DNA of 64,000 nt from Candidatus Arsenophonus triatominarum (GCF_001640365.1 NZ_LWMI01000016.1:1-64000); one strand, 5' to 3'. Positions 17,924 to 29,132 are shown, counted from the stretch's first letter. Program-made: numbers and translations. The notes: generated by a model from the letters alone, not told the origin.

Positions 17924-19116
17924 TGTAGTAGCTCAGACTTAATCTGACAGTTACCGGTTATTTATACAGTACCTGTCAGGTTAAATTTGATTTAAATCTT
18001 TCTCTCTCCAAAGTTGTTTTCCATCGTGTAAAGTTGCCATAGGAGTTCGACCGCAACACATTTTTCCTTGATGAGTGCGTTGGTTATTATATTCCGCTAA
18101 CCATTTATCTAAATCAGCTTGTAATTCATTTAAAGCCCTATAGATTTTCTTACGAAAAGCCACCTGATAGAACTCTTGTAATACAGTTTTAGAAAGCGTT
18201 CACAAATCCCATTAGTTTGAGGTGAACGAGCTTTAGTTTTTGTATGATCAATATCATTGATAGCGAGATAAAGTTGATAATCGTGATGTTCAACTTTACC
18301 ACAATACTCACTGCCTCTGTCCGTCAGTATACGTAACACCGGTAACCCATGCTGGGAATAAAAAGGGAGAACCTTGTCATTTAATAAATCTGCCGCCGTT
18401 ATCGCGCTTTTTGTTGTGTAAAGCTTACAATGAACGACTTTACTGTAAGTATCAATGTAAGTTTGTTGATAAACACGACCAACGCCTTTTAAATGACCGA
18501 CATAAAAAGTATCTTGTGAACCCAGATAACCTGGATGCGCTGTTTCAATCTCACCACAGGCTTCATCATCTTGCGCTTTCTTTTCTAGAGCACTGATTTG
18601 TGATTCTGACAGGATAATTCCTTCTGTTGCGATTTTATCTTCAAGCGCTTTTAGGCGTTTTGTAAAATTTTCGAGATTATGGCGCAGCCAAATAGAGCGA
18701 ACGCCACTCCCCGAAACAAAAATGCCTTTTTTTCTTAGTTCATTACTACTGCGGTGTTAACCGTGTGCAGGGTATTCAATCGCATACTCGACTACAGCGC
18801 TTTCAATCTGTTCATCTACTCTATTTTTTACGTTAGGCACCCGTCGATTTTGATTAATTAAAGCGTCTATCCCACCATCGTTAACAAGTTCCTGGTAGCG
18901 ATAAAACGTATCTCGGGATACCCCCATAATCTTACAGGCTTTTGAGACGTTATTAAGCTCTTCAGCGAGGTTAAGTAACCCGACTTTATGTTTGATGATA
19001 GGATTATTTGCTTGATACATAGAATTACCTTTTATTTAATTATCTAATGATGTTAATTAAAACCGGTAACGCTCTTTTTTAAATCAGAATTGTCGGATTA
19101 AGTTAAGACTAATACA
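17924..19116 (-). mobile_element. IS481-type element, copy 2, inactivated
   Basis: Complete by its ends (TGTAGTAG... and ...CTAATACA), about 1193 bp. The transposase on the minus strand begins at 19020 (MYQANNPIIKHKVGLLNLAE). Compared with copy 1 it has CAA to TAA in front of HRSSNEL (about 18758) and a missing A after GICERF (about 18190), so it is dead. No target duplication can be seen (left flank ...TTATC, right TATAA...), which suggests recombination between copies. Confidence 0.85.
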
Positions 19117-19126
19117 TATAATTTGC

Positions 19127-19625
19127 GGGGTAGAGTATTAGGATTTATTTGCTGCGTTGTTTGATGCTTTTTTTGGTATTGCCAAGGTGGGTCTGCGAGT
19201 ATCAGGTCATACTTCACTTCATCTCCTGTTAAATATACCAGCTTTTACTTTTATGTAAGTCGTCTATTTTTTCTAAGACAGTGATTTTATTACCGCCATT
19301 TCCGGTTAATATTCCGCTTTCTTCATCGGTATCGAATTGATATATCAATCCTTTGTTTGTTAATTTTTTTTCCTTCAATCTAATTATTTTCATCACCTCA
19401 CCATGATAAATAACCTGCATCCCTGCTTTGACATGATGTAACGTTGTTCGGTATTCGTGGATGTTATTCATAGGATTACTCCGATTATTGATTACATGAA
19501 TGTAAATGTTGATCAAAACATTAATTTTTATAAGGTTATTTATGGTAGTATTGTTAACGTTGTGTGTTTGTTAACAGTAACATTTTACCTGGTGTTGGCC
19601 AGCCTTGCGCTGGTCTTTTTTTTGC
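19127..19625 (-). repeat. inverted duplicate of the phage segment at 892-1385
   Basis: The bases match 892-1385 on the opposite strand with only scattered differences and include the small gene, the start of the MT-A70 methyltransferase (near 19127-19217) and the terminator hairpin near 19595-19625. One side is cut by IS481 and the other by IS630. This may be the remnant of a second, related prophage or an inverted duplication. Confidence 0.85.
19229..19471 (-). CDS. small phage protein of unknown function, copy 2
   Basis: 80 residues, start ATG 19471 by the same ribosome site as the copy at 1045-1287. It differs there by only one residue that I can see (DGESG to DEESG). The strong conservation of both copies while the neighbouring methyltransferase decayed may simply mean recent duplication. 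Confidence 0.6.
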   Translation of the reverse strand: MNNIHEYRTTLHHVKAGMQVIYHGEVMKIIRLKEKKLTNKGLIYQFDTDEESGILTGNGGNKITVLEKIDDLHKSKSWYI

Positions 19626-19631
19626 TTGGTA

Positions 19632-20512
19632 TAGCTAGGCGACTTAATTTTGATTACAGCATATGTATTAAAAACAGGTCATCGATAGTGCATCCTGTTT
19701 CCATCTTTTTACGTTTAGCTTGAGACCATTTATGTTCTATAGGATTTAAATCTGGTGAATACACAGGCAAATATTCTATCTGGTGTCCTGCGTTTATAAT
19801 TGCCTGTTCAATATTCTTACCTTTGTGAAAGCTAGCGTTGTCCATAAAAATAACAGAATTTTCAGGAAGTTCTGGGAGCAATATTTTTGTGATCCAAACA
19901 TAAAAAACATCACGATTAATATTGCAATCAAATAATCCGATAGCAAAAAGGGTTGTTCCCAATAAAGCGCCAATAACATTTGTTCTTCCCTTAGCACCCC
20001 AGTTTTTCAGGCCAAAACAACGGTGACCTTTTGGGGAATAGCCGTGAGTTCGTGGAGTGTCATGTGAAAAACCACTTTCATCAATAAAAACAACAGATTT
20101 ATCTTTTTTTTCATACTGTTGTCTTTTTTGCTGATGTGCCAGCCTGTCGCTTTCGTTGGTTTTTGGATGGAATAGAGTTTTTTTTATAGGTTAATCCCAG
20201 CTTTTTAAGGGATTGCCAAATAGTCTTTTTACAAACACCGAATCGCTCTGCCCGTTCCTTTTGGTAAGCATCTGGATACTGTTCCACATCTTTTGATAAA
20301 GCATTTTTATCGAGCTTCCTCTTACGTGGCGTTGAATTTTTTGGCTCTGGTCGTTTAAGCCAACGTACTAAAGACGCTTTTCCAATACGGAATTGTTTCG
20401 CAGTTTCTCGAATTGTTAAACCTTCGGCTTTCCTTACAGATATTACTTTACGTCGAAAATCAATTGTATAACTCATAACACACCTTGTAATCAAAATTAA
20501 GTCGCCTAGCTA
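19632..20512 (-). mobile_element. IS630-type element, copy 5 (881 bp)
   Basis: Flanked by TA at 19630-19631 and 20513-20514. Left flank is the duplicated phage segment; the right flank is the end of the IS4/IS701-like element. The two flanks do not come from one known sequence, so the target was itself a junction. Confidence 0.92.
19654..20476 (-). CDS. tnp: IS630-type transposase, copy 5
   Basis: Same two-frame gene as at 10879-11701, with the A8 run and all three catalytic acidic residues kept. One substitution is visible in frame 1 (NALSKDVEQ instead of NALAKDVEQ). Expected to be functional if slippage occurs. Confidence 0.85.
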
Positions 20513-20514
20513 TA

Positions 20515-20605
20515 TCAACAAAATTGGCATGTAATCAAAAATGCTATTACTGAGCACATCCGTGTTTTATTAGCGTACCCAAATTAGTTTTGTGCGAAAT
20601 TCGTG
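20515..20605 (+). mobile_element. right end of the IS4/IS701-like element
   Basis: About 90 bases identical in type to the end of 47992-48868, including the last codons of its transposase and the terminal GTGCGAAATTCGTG. It directly truncates the 5' part of mdlB. Confidence 0.8.
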
Positions 20606-21884
20606 TTAGAGTGGCGAATGGCAATTGTTGCTAGCTTAATTTTCCCGTAGTATTTTTGATCATGGTAATTTATCAACGTTTAAGTACACCAATTGTTCGT
20701 CGAGTATGTACTTACCTAGCTGATATTAACGATGGTTTTAATGAGATCATTAACGGCATGACTATTATTCAACAACTTAGGCAGCGAGCCCGATTTGGTG
20801 AGAAAATGTTAGCAGTGAATCGCCAGCACTATATAGCCCGGATGCAGGCATTAAAGTTAGATAGTATTCTTTTACGCCCACTATTGAATTTATTTTCTGC
20901 ACTAACTCTTTGTGGATTAATTCTATTATTTGGATTTAAGGGAATAGATGTTATTGGTGTTGGGGTATTGTACGCGTTTATTAATTATCTTGGGCGTTTA
21001 AATGAGCCATTAATTAAATTAACCTCACAACAAGCGGTAGTTTCAGGAGAAAGAATTTTCGAATTGATAGATAGCCCTCGACAATGTTATGGCTGTGATC
21101 AATTACCTTTATTGTCAGGGCGCGTGGATATGAAAAAGCTTTCTTTTGCTTATCGTGATGATAAATATGTATTGTATGATATTGATCTGCAGATAGAGGA
21201 TAACGAATTTGTCGCATTAGTTGGGCATACAGGTAGAGGAAAAAGCACGATTACTAACTTATTAATGGGATACTATCCATGGCAAAAAGGACAAATATTA
21301 CTCGATGGACGCCCGTTATCCTCACTTTCTCACCAAGTGTTGCGTAATCTATTACCATCGTGCAGCAAGAGCCGGTTATTTTAGCGACGACTTTGTTTGA
21401 CAATATCGCTCTGGGAAGAAAAATTTCAGAACAGAAGGTTTGGCATATTTTGGCAACTGTGCAACTTGTTGATTGGGTATATAAATTGCCTAATGGCTTA
21501 AATACTCTGTTAGGCGAGGAAGGTAATATTCTATCTGCGGGGCAGAAGCAATTATTGGCATTAGCGCGTGCTTTAGTACGAACGACGAAAATTTTAATAT
21601 TGGATGAAGCAACGGCCAATGTCGATTCAGGAACTGAGAGAACGATCCAAAAAGCTTTACAGTTAATTCGTCGGCAGACAACATTAATCGTTATTGCTCA
21701 TCGACTTTCTACCGTTATCGACGCGGATAAAATTTTTGTTTTACATCGTGGTAAAATCGATGAGCAAGGCAAACATAATCAATTATTACGACACTCGGGG
21801 CTTTATGCTCAGATGTACCAATTGCAACAAATTGGTAATTTATTACATACTGATGGCGTAAAACATCTAGATGTGGTTAATTAA
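20606..21884 (+). pseudogene. mdlB: multidrug ABC transporter MdlB, truncated and frameshifted
   Basis: The sequence follows E. coli MdlB from EWRMAIVA (after the IS end) to the C terminus, so about the first 160 residues with most membrane helices are lost. A missing T near 20640 and a base change of frame near 21355 (before VQQEPVILA) break it further. The Walker A reads GHTGRGKST, with Arg in place of the usual Ser. A repeat-mediated loss is seen at [12 protein letters not shown], where the homologue has an extra MLQQA. Walker B ([14 protein letters not shown]) is intact. It is clearly a dead export gene. Confidence 0.88.
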
Positions 21885-22129
21885 TCTTTTTTCTATTTTA
21901 TTCTTATTTATTTGTGGATTTTTTATTAATATATTTTTACATTTCATGTTGAAAATTGTTTTTTCATCACTTCGAAGATTGGTAAATTAAGATTATACTA
22001 GATTAGATACTTATTTTGTTTAAATAAGATCAACTTTAATCTTTTTTGTTATTATTTATATACGTTAAACTATTTGTATGTTTAATATTATCTATTTGAA
22101 TGAGAAAACAACACTTGATTTTTGTTTTC

Positions 22130-22158
22130 TTGCTATTTGAATATGAATAGCGCATAAT
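22130..22158 (+). promoter_or_regulatory. probable ffs promoter
   Basis: TTGCTA (22130-22135) and CATAAT (22153-22158) are spaced 17 bases apart. A GC-rich stretch GCGTGCC follows the -10, as at stable RNA promoters under stringent control. The start would lie about 30 bases before the mature RNA, leaving a leader removed by RNase P as in E. coli. Confidence 0.5.
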
Positions 22159-22192
22159 GCGTGCCTCTATTGTTCATATAGAGTCATTCAAT

Positions 22193-22303
22193 GGGGTCCT
22201 GTTGGTTCTCCCGCAGTGCTAACTTGTTAACTTGGTCAGGTCTGGAAAGAAGCAGCCATAGCAAGGGGTGTATGTGCAGGGATGTCGCTGACAGGACTCC
22301 GCC
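22193..22303 (+). ncRNA. ffs: 4.5S signal recognition particle RNA
   Basis: About 111 nt. The conserved Ffh-binding region reads GGTCAGGTCTGGAAAGAAGC, with the GGAA tetraloop and the asymmetric loop as in E. coli (two changes). The ends GGGGTCCTGT and ACAGGACTCC pair, and TTGGTTCTCCCGCA follows the 5' end as in enterobacterial 4.5S RNA. It forms the bacterial SRP with Ffh, for co-translational targeting to the membrane. In E. coli too it lies downstream of mdlB, though genes between them are missing here. Confidence 0.95.
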
Positions 22304-22834
22304 AGTTTAACACTTCTAAGATATTCATACTTTTTCATATAAAATTAATCCAGTTAACAAAAATTGTTTTTATGTTGAAAGTTGCTAAATTAATTCAATA
22401 TGGTTGGTTTTTTATATAAAGAAAAAATTCAATTAATTTGATGAATTTTCATTTTAATCTAAATGCCAGCTTTTGGTTTAGTTTTTATTGAAAAATAAGA
22501 TTATGTGAAATTATGAATTTTGATTAATGATGCAATTGAATTATTAATTAAAAAATAAATAGCATTGCATTGATTGTTTTCATAAATAGTTATTGTTTAG
22601 GCATGGTTTTCATTAATGAAAAAGAGTTGTGGTTGAGTGAGGATAATTATAGGGTTATTCTTTGATTAAGTGAAAATATAAATATGGTTCATTGTTTAAT
22701 CTAATAACGTAAGCAACACCATGATATAATTATCCGTGCAATGAATGAATATTTTAAGCTATATAGTTATTAATAAAAGCCGATAACGCTAAAATTATAA
22801 CCATATCCTATGTGATAAAGGAAAGACTTACTTA
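22304..22834. other. gene-poor AT-rich stretch
   Basis: About 530 bases with no open frame of interest and no clear RNA or repeat. In E. coli, ybaY, tesB, amtB and glnK are close to ffs; none can be recognised here, so this may be what remains after their loss. Confidence 0.5.
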
Positions 22835-23038
22835 TTAACGAACATATTTCCAAACTGACGAAGGAATTTTGTCATAAAGTTTATTCATGGTGAGCTCTGC
22901 TAACCTATGGTCTGCGGCAGAATAAAATAATTCAAGTTCGTCTTCAGATAATTCATATTTGTTTTTTTCGATTACGCGCTCCAATGTTTCGATAGTCGTA
23001 CATCTTCTTAAGCGCCTCAGATAGTCAATTTTAGTCAT
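22835..23038 (-). CDS. hha: haemolysin expression modulator Hha
   Basis: 67 residues, nearly identical to E. coli Hha in the core ([40 protein letters not shown], shown in part: [20 protein letters not shown]). It has the usual charged residues that bind H-NS. Hha joins H-NS to silence horizontally acquired, AT-rich genes, and acts as toxin to TomB. The N terminus is five residues shorter than in E. coli; the redox-sensitive cysteine (RRCTT) is kept. It lies 79 bases after tomB, in the standard order. Confidence 0.95.
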   Translation of the reverse strand: MTKIDYLRRLRRCTTIETLERVIEKNKYELSEDELELFYSAADHRLAELTMNKLYDKIPSSVWKYVR

Positions 23039-23117
23039 AATTTCCTTTCTTTAAATTATAGATATATAAAATATGAATGTTATTGGCTGTTGCGTCAAGT
23101 GTTACTTAATGAATATT

Positions 23118-23462
23118 TTATACATTTGTTAATATTTCAGCCAAACGCTCATTCATTTTTTGCCAATCAGAAATATCTGTTAGGCTCATTACAGGTTTAC
23201 CAAATAGGTTATAAGTTTCATCCAAATATTCGCCAATAAAAATAAAAAGGTTTACGTTATTCGGATATTTTAATTTAAATTGACCAATAAAATCTGTGAT
23301 ATGATCAATTAATACATTAAGTTTAACGCTTTGGTTGGAACCAAGATCATTTTTCCAAAGGTTTTTTGTCCTATGCAAAGTTAACATCGCTTCACGATAT
23401 AGAGCATCACATAAATATTTTAGCACTAAGATATCATAACTCCTTGGTGAGTACTCATCCAT
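23118..23462 (-). CDS. tomB: Hha antitoxin/biofilm modulator TomB
   Basis: 114 residues. The start ATG 23462 gives MDEYSPRSYDI and lies 5 bases after GGAGGTG, so the longer frame is not used. Cys18 (KYLCDALY), through which E. coli TomB oxidises Hha, is present. Conserved YLDETYNLF and DWQKMNERL follow. It is the first gene of the tomB-hha operon. The C terminus is about ten residues shorter than in E. coli. Confidence 0.92.
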   Translation of the reverse strand: MDEYSPRSYDILVLKYLCDALYREAMLTLHRTKNLWKNDLGSNQSVKLNVLIDHITDFIGQFKLKYPNNVNLFIFIGEYLDETYNLFGKPVMSLTDISDWQKMNERLAEILTNV

Positions 23463-23927
23463 AATCACCTCCATTTAAACCACAGATTACGGGTTATTAC
23501 TCATTTTTATTGCATAATACTGCTAAAGATGAAGAAATTACCATTGAATTAATATATTGTTTTATTTTTTTAAAAATCAAAACACTATTAATTATGATTG
23601 TTACCAAAATTATAAATGGGTGTCGATAAACAATCAGAAGAATGTAGATAATTTATAAAATTTATACTTATGTGAGTATAGCAAAAGTAAAGCAAACAAC
23701 CTACTGGATATTAATATAGCACTATTATCGCATAAGTCACTATCTCTGTATAAAGTTTTTTGTTATATGATGTTAATCAAGGAACTAATCTAGAGCAAAA
23801 TATTAAATATATACAAAAAGTTACAGTATTACTGTGTTATTTTATTATTATTTATTTTTTTATTAAAAAATAAGTTCTAGTCATGTATTTAGAGTTATTT
23901 TTCATTTATTAAAAAACATGTTTACTT
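23463..23927. other. gene-poor AT-rich stretch between tomB and acrB
   Basis: About 465 bases. It should contain the tomB-hha promoter near its left side, but I cannot single out one promoter in this base composition. No open frame, RNA or repeat is convincing. E. coli carries few genes here either. Confidence 0.5.
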
Positions 23928-23952
23928 AAAAGGCCAGAATATCTGGCCTTTT
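23928..23952 (-). terminator. terminator of the acrAB operon
   Basis: AAAAGGCCAGA and TCTGGCCTTTT form a perfect 11-bp stem with a 3-base loop, 30 bases after the acrB stop on the minus strand. T-rich flanks on both strands suggest bidirectional action. Confidence 0.85.
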
Positions 23953-23982
23953 AATGGAAATATTACTAATAATCTAACTAAG

Positions 23983-26900
23983 CTAATATTTATTTGTGAA
24001 ACGTCTACGTATAACGACAAAAAATACTGGAACGAAATAGATTGCTAATGTGGTTGCTGCAATCATTCCTCCAAGTACACCGGTACCTACAGAGTTTTGC
24101 GTGCCTGAACCTGCACCGTTACTAATAACGAGCGGTAAAACGCCAAGCATGAATGCTAATGATGTCATTAAAATAGGTCGTAAACGCATTCTGACAGCAT
24201 CTAGCGTCGCTTCAATCAATCCTTTTCCCTCTTTTTCCATTAAGTCTTTAGCAAACTCAACAATTAAAATAGCATTTTTGGCAGATAGACCAATAGTTGT
24301 TAATAAACCTACCTTAAAGTAAACGTCATTTTCTAATCCCCGAATTGAAGTGAAGAGTAATGCCCCAATAACCCCTAATGGTACAACTAGCATAACAGAA
24401 AAAGGAATTGACCAACTTTCATATAAAGCGGCTAAACAGAGAAAGACGACAATAAGAGAAATTACATATAAAGCAGGTGCTTGATTGCCAGAAAGACGTT
24501 CTTGGTAAGACATACCGGTCCATTCATAACCAATATCTTCAGGTAATTTTTCAGTAAGTTGCTCCATTAATAGCATGGCATCACCGGTACTTTTCCCTGG
24601 TGCCGCAGAACCTTGGATTTCCATTGCAGGTAAACCATTATAGCGTTCCAGACGTGGTGAACCATATAGCCATGGATCTTTGCTATGATCAATCAATGCA
24701 GAGAAAGGTACCATTTTTCCTTGATTATTGCGGACATAAAGTTTTTCAATATCAGCGGGCAACATCCGGAATGAGGCATTGGCTTGTACATAAACTTTTT
24801 TAACGCGTTCACGATCAACAAAGTCATTTACATAGATGCCGCCAAACATGGTACTTAAAGTTGCGTTAATATCATTGATAGAAACACCTAATGCTTCCGC
24901 TTTCTGTTGATCAATATAAAAACGATATTGAGAAGTATCATCTTGCCCGTTAGGACGAACATTTTGCAATATATCAGGATGTTGAGCGATAAGCCCTAGT
25001 AATTGATTACGAGCAGCCATTAATTTCTCATGGCCTAAATTACCATGATAAACAAGTTCATAATCAAAACCACTGGCAGTACCTAGTTCAGGTATAGCAG
25101 GGACATTGAAAGAGAAGATGATAGCTTCTTGTATTTTTGAAAAGGCAAGATTGGCACGGTTAATAATTTGAGAAACATGGCTTTCAGCACTATGACGTTC
25201 TTTCCAATCTTGTAGTACGACGAAAGCAAGCCCCATGTTTTGTCCCTGTCCTGCGAAGCCAAAGCCACTTACGGTAAAGACAGATTTAACATTCGCTTTT
25301 TCTTTGGTGCGATAATATTGGTCAATATCATGAAGCACTGCGACTGTTTGTTCCTGGGTTGAACCAGGTGGTAGCTGAACCATAGTCAAAAGTACCCCTT
25401 GATCTCCCTCGGGAAGAAATGAAGAGGGCAACTTTAGGAACAAAAATGCCATACCGGCAACTGATATAACATAAATAACCAGGTAACGGCCCGTGCCTTT
25501 AAGCATATGGCCAATACTATTGGTACAGTGATGCGCGCTTTTTTCAAATGTACGATTAAACCAACCGAAAAAGCCAGTCTGTTTACCATGACTACCTTTA
25601 GGGATAGGTTTTAATATTGTGGCGCACAGGGCGGGAGTTAGGATCAACGCGACCAGAACGGAGAGCACCATTGAGGCGACAATAGTAATCGAGAATTGAC
25701 GATAGATTGCGCCCGTTGCGCCACCAAAAAAAGCCATAGGGATAAATACCGCCGATAATACTAAGGCTATACCGACAAGTGCCCCTTGAATTTGCCCCAT
25801 CGACTTTTTGGTAGCTTCTTTAGGTGATAATCCTTCTTCTTGCATTACACGTTCGACGTTTTCTACTACCACAATCGCATCATCGACTAAGAGTCCGATA
25901 GCGAGCACCATTGCGAACATGGTAAGCGTGTTAATTGAATAACCCATCGCAGACAAAATAGCGAATGTACCAAGCAAAACAACAGGAACTGCGATCGTAG
26001 GGATCAAGGTTGCACGGAAGTTTTGCAGGAATAAGTACATAACAACGACGACTAGCATGATAGCTTCGATCAGAGTTTTCACTACTTCGTTAATTGAAAT
26101 TTTTACAAACGGCGTGGTGTCATAAGGGAAAACAATCTCTAATCCGTTAGGGAAAGACAACTCCATTTCAGCGAGCGTAGCACGTACGGCTTTTGCGGTA
26201 TCTAAGGCATTAGCACCGGTAGCCAATTTGATACCAATACCAGCTGACGCAGTGCCATTATATTTTGCTTGAATGCTATAATTTTCCGCACCTAACTCAA
26301 CGACGGCAACGTTTTTTAACCGAACCTGAGAACCATCCGGATTAACTCGTAGCAGGATATTGGCAAATTGTTCGGCATTATTTAGCCGCGTTTGAGCAAT
26401 AATCGAAACATTCAGTCGTTGGCCTGCGATCGGTGGTGTGCCACCTAGCTGACCGGCAGCAACTTGGTTGTTTTGAATTTTTATGGCATTGATAACATCC
26501 TGAGTGGCCATATTGTATTTAACAAGTTTATCTGGATCTAACCAGATCCGCATAGCGTACTGAGTGCCAAACAGCTGGGTTTCACCGACCCCTTTTACTC
26601 GACTAATAGGATCTTTAATGTGAGAGTTAACATAATCAGCGATATCCTCTTGATTCATAGAGCCATCTTTAGAAATAAAAGCGACTACCATCAAGAAAGA
26701 ACCGGTAGATTTATTAACATGGATGCCTTGCTGCTGTACTTCTTGGGGCAGTAATGGCATGGCCAATTGTAATTTATTTTGTACCTGTACTTGTGCAATA
26801 TCGGGATCTGTTCCTGCTTCAAAGGTAAGTGTCAGAGACATGTTACCCATTGCATCACTGGTTGACGACATATAAACCAGATTATCAATCCTATTCATAT

Positions 26901-27102
26901 TCTGTTCGATAACCTGAGTAACGGTATTTTGTACTGTGGTGGCGTCAGCTCCAGGATAGGTTGCTGAAACCGATATAGTAGGTGGTGCAACGGTTGGATA
27001 TTGCGCCACCGGTAATTTGATAATTGCCAATAGACCAGCAAGCATGGTAATAATCGCTATTACCCATGCGAATATTGGCCGTTCTATAAAAAACTGAGGC
27101 AT
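23983..27102 (-). CDS. acrB: RND multidrug efflux pump AcrB
   Basis: 1039 residues, close to the 1049 of E. coli. This is the inner membrane proton antiporter of the AcrAB-TolC tripartite pump. It has the twelve-helix RND plan: N-terminal helix ([20 protein letters not shown]), two large porter loops, and the proton relay pair Asp-Asp in [16 protein letters not shown] (near 407-408). The relay lysine lies in [17 protein letters not shown] (near 940). The gene is intact and lies 20 bases downstream of acrA, as one operon. Substrates in this host cannot be read from sequence. Confidence 0.96.
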   Translation of the reverse strand: MPQFFIERPIFAWVIAIITMLAGLLAIIKLPVAQYPTVAPPTISVSATYPGADATTVQNTVTQVIEQNMNRIDNLVYMSSTSDAMGNMSLTLTFEAGTDPDIAQVQVQNKLQLAMPLLPQEVQQQGIHVNKSTGSFLMVVAFISKDGSMNQEDIADYVNSHIKDPISRVKGVGETQLFGTQYAMRIWLDPDKLVKYNMATQDVINAIKIQNNQVAAGQLGGTPPIAGQRLNVSIIAQTRLNNAEQFANILLRVNPDGSQVRLKNVAVVELGAENYSIQAKYNGTASAGIGIKLATGANALDTAKAVRATLAEMELSFPNGLEIVFPYDTTPFVKISINEVVKTLIEAIMLVVVVMYLFLQNFRATLIPTIAVPVVLLGTFAILSAMGYSINTLTMFAMVLAIGLLVDDAIVVVENVERVMQEEGLSPKEATKKSMGQIQGALVGIALVLSAVFIPMAFFGGATGAIYRQFSITIVASMVLSVLVALILTPALCATILKPIPKGSHGKQTGFFGWFNRTFEKSAHHCTNSIGHMLKGTGRYLVIYVISVAGMAFLFLKLPSSFLPEGDQGVLLTMVQLPPGSTQEQTVAVLHDIDQYYRTKEKANVKSVFTVSGFGFAGQGQNMGLAFVVLQDWKERHSAESHVSQIINRANLAFSKIQEAIIFSFNVPAIPELGTASGFDYELVYHGNLGHEKLMAARNQLLGLIAQHPDILQNVRPNGQDDTSQYRFYIDQQKAEALGVSINDINATLSTMFGGIYVNDFVDRERVKKVYVQANASFRMLPADIEKLYVRNNQGKMVPFSALIDHSKDPWLYGSPRLERYNGLPAMEIQGSAAPGKSTGDAMLLMEQLTEKLPEDIGYEWTGMSYQERLSGNQAPALYVISLIVVFLCLAALYESWSIPFSVMLVVPLGVIGALLFTSIRGLENDVYFKVGLLTTIGLSAKNAILIVEFAKDLMEKEGKGLIEATLDAVRMRLRPILMTSLAFMLGVLPLVISNGAGSGTQNSVGTGVLGGMIAATTLAIYFVPVFFVVIRRRFTNKY

Positions 27103-27122
27103 TAATTATCGACTCCCTTAAT

Positions 27123-28307
27123 TTAAGACTTTTGCGGAGAAAGTTTATTTTTCTGTTGTATTGGAGTTAACGATGTCTCTTTAGCAACCACTTTCATGCC
27201 AGGCTTGATTTTTTGTAGCCCAATGACAATGACACGCTCTCCAGCTTTTAGTCCTTTAGCTATTAGCCATTGATTACCAATTGCTTGCGCAGTAATTACC
27301 GTACGGGTTTCGACTTCATCATTGGTATTAACAATCATCACTTGGGCTTCACCACGAGGTGTCCGACTTACACCTTGTTGTGGCACTAAGATCGCATTTT
27401 TTTTCACGCCTTCTTCTAAAACAGCACGAACAAACATACCAGGCAGTAATTGTTTTTCTGGATTTGGGAAAATAGCCCGCATTGTGATAGAGCCCGTACT
27501 TTCATCAACGGTTACATCGGAAAATTGAAGAACACCCTTTTGTGCATAAACTTCACCATTATTCATTTTTAAACTAACAGTTACTTGCTGTGATTCTTTA
27601 GATAAATTGCCGCTAGCAATCTCATTTTTTAAACGCAGATAATCGTCACTGGATTGGGTAACATCAACATAAATAGGGTCTAACTGTTGAATGGTTGTTA
27701 GCGCATTAGTTTGCCCAGTCGTGACTAGTGCACCTTCTGTGACGCTTGATTTACCGGAACGGCCGGAAATAGGTGCAGCTACTTTGGTATAATCAAGATT
27801 GATACGCGCGGTTTCAACTGCCGCCTCAGCAGCCTTAAGAGAAGCTAATGCCTGAGCATAATTAGCGTTTGCGGTATCATACTCTTGTTTACTGATGTAA
27901 TTTGTTCTTAATAGAGGCTTATAACGGTTTACAGTTAAACGAGTAATTTCTGCATTGGATTTTGCTTTTGCTAAATTGGCTTTTGCGCTGTCATAATTTG
28001 CTTTATAGGTTGCAGGATCTATTTGATATAAAGAAGCTCCAGCTTCAACATCACTACCTTCTTTATAATTTCTTTTTAATATAATACCCTCTACTTGAGG
28101 TCTTACCTCGGCAATACGAAAAGCGTTAGTACGGCTAGGCAGTTCAGTTGTAACTGTCAATGGCTTTACTTCCAATGTCACGACACCAACTTCAGGTGTT
28201 GGAGGTGCAATATTACCTTGCTGGGAATTATCGCCACATGCTGTCAAGATCAAACAGCTTGAGAGTAGTAATATTACCAGAGGTAAGACCCCTCTGTTTT
28301 TTTGCAT
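27123..28307 (-). CDS. acrA: periplasmic adaptor lipoprotein AcrA
   Basis: 394 residues. Signal peptide and lipobox LTAC (Cys 24), then the membrane fusion protein plan: half lipoyl domain (RPQVEGIILKRNYKEGSDVEAG), helical hairpin (about 95-175, AKANLAKAKSNAEITRL), second half lipoyl (AAPISGRSGKSSVTEGALV), beta-barrel and membrane-proximal parts (LLPGMFVRAVLEEG, KPGMKVVAKE). It links AcrB to the outer membrane channel TolC, which is not in this window. First gene of acrAB, divergent from acrR. Confidence 0.95.
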   Translation of the reverse strand: MQKNRGVLPLVILLLSSCLILTACGDNSQQGNIAPPTPEVGVVTLEVKPLTVTTELPSRTNAFRIAEVRPQVEGIILKRNYKEGSDVEAGASLYQIDPATYKANYDSAKANLAKAKSNAEITRLTVNRYKPLLRTNYISKQEYDTANANYAQALASLKAAEAAVETARINLDYTKVAAPISGRSGKSSVTEGALVTTGQTNALTTIQQLDPIYVDVTQSSDDYLRLKNEIASGNLSKESQQVTVSLKMNNGEVYAQKGVLQFSDVTVDESTGSITMRAIFPNPEKQLLPGMFVRAVLEEGVKKNAILVPQQGVSRTPRGEAQVMIVNTNDEVETRTVITAQAIGNQWLIAKGLKAGERVIVIGLQKIKPGMKVVAKETSLTPIQQKNKLSPQKS

Positions 28308-28392
28308 AAATAAACCTCAATATTCAAATATCAATTTCAAATCTGAAACCTAGTGAATTATTATGTTATAAGTCTCCTATTTTATTGCACAA

Positions 28393-28410
28393 ACATACAT
28401 GAATGTATGT
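28393..28410. promoter_or_regulatory. AcrR operator in the acrA-acrR gap
   Basis: ACATACAT-GA-ATGTATGT is a perfect inverted repeat in the 136-bp divergent promoter region, 33 bases before the acrR start. The arms match those of the E. coli AcrR site (as I remember it, TACATACAT and ATGTATGTA), but the spacer is 2 bases here and 6 there. That would place the half-sites closer by four bases. Confidence 0.7.
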
Positions 28411-28443
28411 AAATTTACTTCAATAATAGGAAAGTAAGTTAAA

Positions 28444-29079
28444 ATGGCACGAAAAACTAAGCAACAAGCGAAAATAACTCGTCAAGAAATAATAGATGCA
28501 GCAATTAGAACATTTTCCAAGTATGGTGTTTCATCTACCTCATTGTCTAATATAGCAGAGGTTGCAGGTGTAACTCGTGGTGCCATTTATTGGCATTTTA
28601 AAAATAAAGTCGATCTTTTCTCTGAAGCTTGTAAATTTACTGATGAACAAATAGCTGAAACTCAGAAAAAGTATCAGTTAAAATACCCCAATGCTCCACT
28701 TTTTGTATTGAGAAAATTATTACATTATATTTTATTTACTTTTTTTGACGATACTAAAAACAGGGAGCTAACTGAGATTTTTTTTCATAAATGTGAATTG
28801 ATAGGTGAAATGGCACAGTTTGCTGAATTACGGCGTGAAATTTATATGATTAACCATCAAAGATTAGTCACTCTGTTAAGTGCCTGTGTGGAAAAAAAAC
28901 AGTTGCCTGTCAATATCGATGTCCAGTGCGCAGCAATTATGATACGTGCAGCGATTACCGGCCTATTTGAAAATTGGTTATGTGTACCAGATAGTTTTAG
29001 TATCAAAGAAAATGCGATTCGTTATGTGGATACGATGATTGATATGATGAAATACAGTCCATCAATAAGAAACAATTGA
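28444..29079 (+). CDS. acrR: TetR-family repressor AcrR
   Basis: 211 residues. N-terminal TetR HTH (residues about 12-58: TRQEIIDAAIRTFSKYGVSS, SNIAEVAGVTRGAIYWHFKN), then an all-helical ligand-binding domain as in E. coli AcrR (ELTEIFFHKCELIGEMA, LRREIYMINHQRLVTLLSAC). It represses acrAB and itself until drugs or bile-like compounds bind. Intact and divergent from acrA. Confidence 0.93.
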   Translation: MARKTKQQAKITRQEIIDAAIRTFSKYGVSSTSLSNIAEVAGVTRGAIYWHFKNKVDLFSEACKFTDEQIAETQKKYQLKYPNAPLFVLRKLLHYILFTFFDDTKNRELTEIFFHKCELIGEMAQFAELRREIYMINHQRLVTLLSACVEKKQLPVNIDVQCAAIMIRAAITGLFENWLCVPDSFSIKENAIRYVDTMIDMMKYSPSIRNN

Positions 29080-29132
29080 AACGTTTTATTATATAATTAA
29101 GGAATATTTGATGTCAGAAAAAGAACCTATTT

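Noticed and set aside
20513..20606. A promoter or start for mdlB within the IS end
   Set aside because: The gene behind it has two frameshifts and no helices 1-3, so a new start would not rescue it.
24050..24322. Open frame antisense to acrB
   Set aside because: Lies wholly opposite a highly conserved gene, has no ribosome site and resembles nothing; several such frames occur opposite acrB, acrA and dacC.
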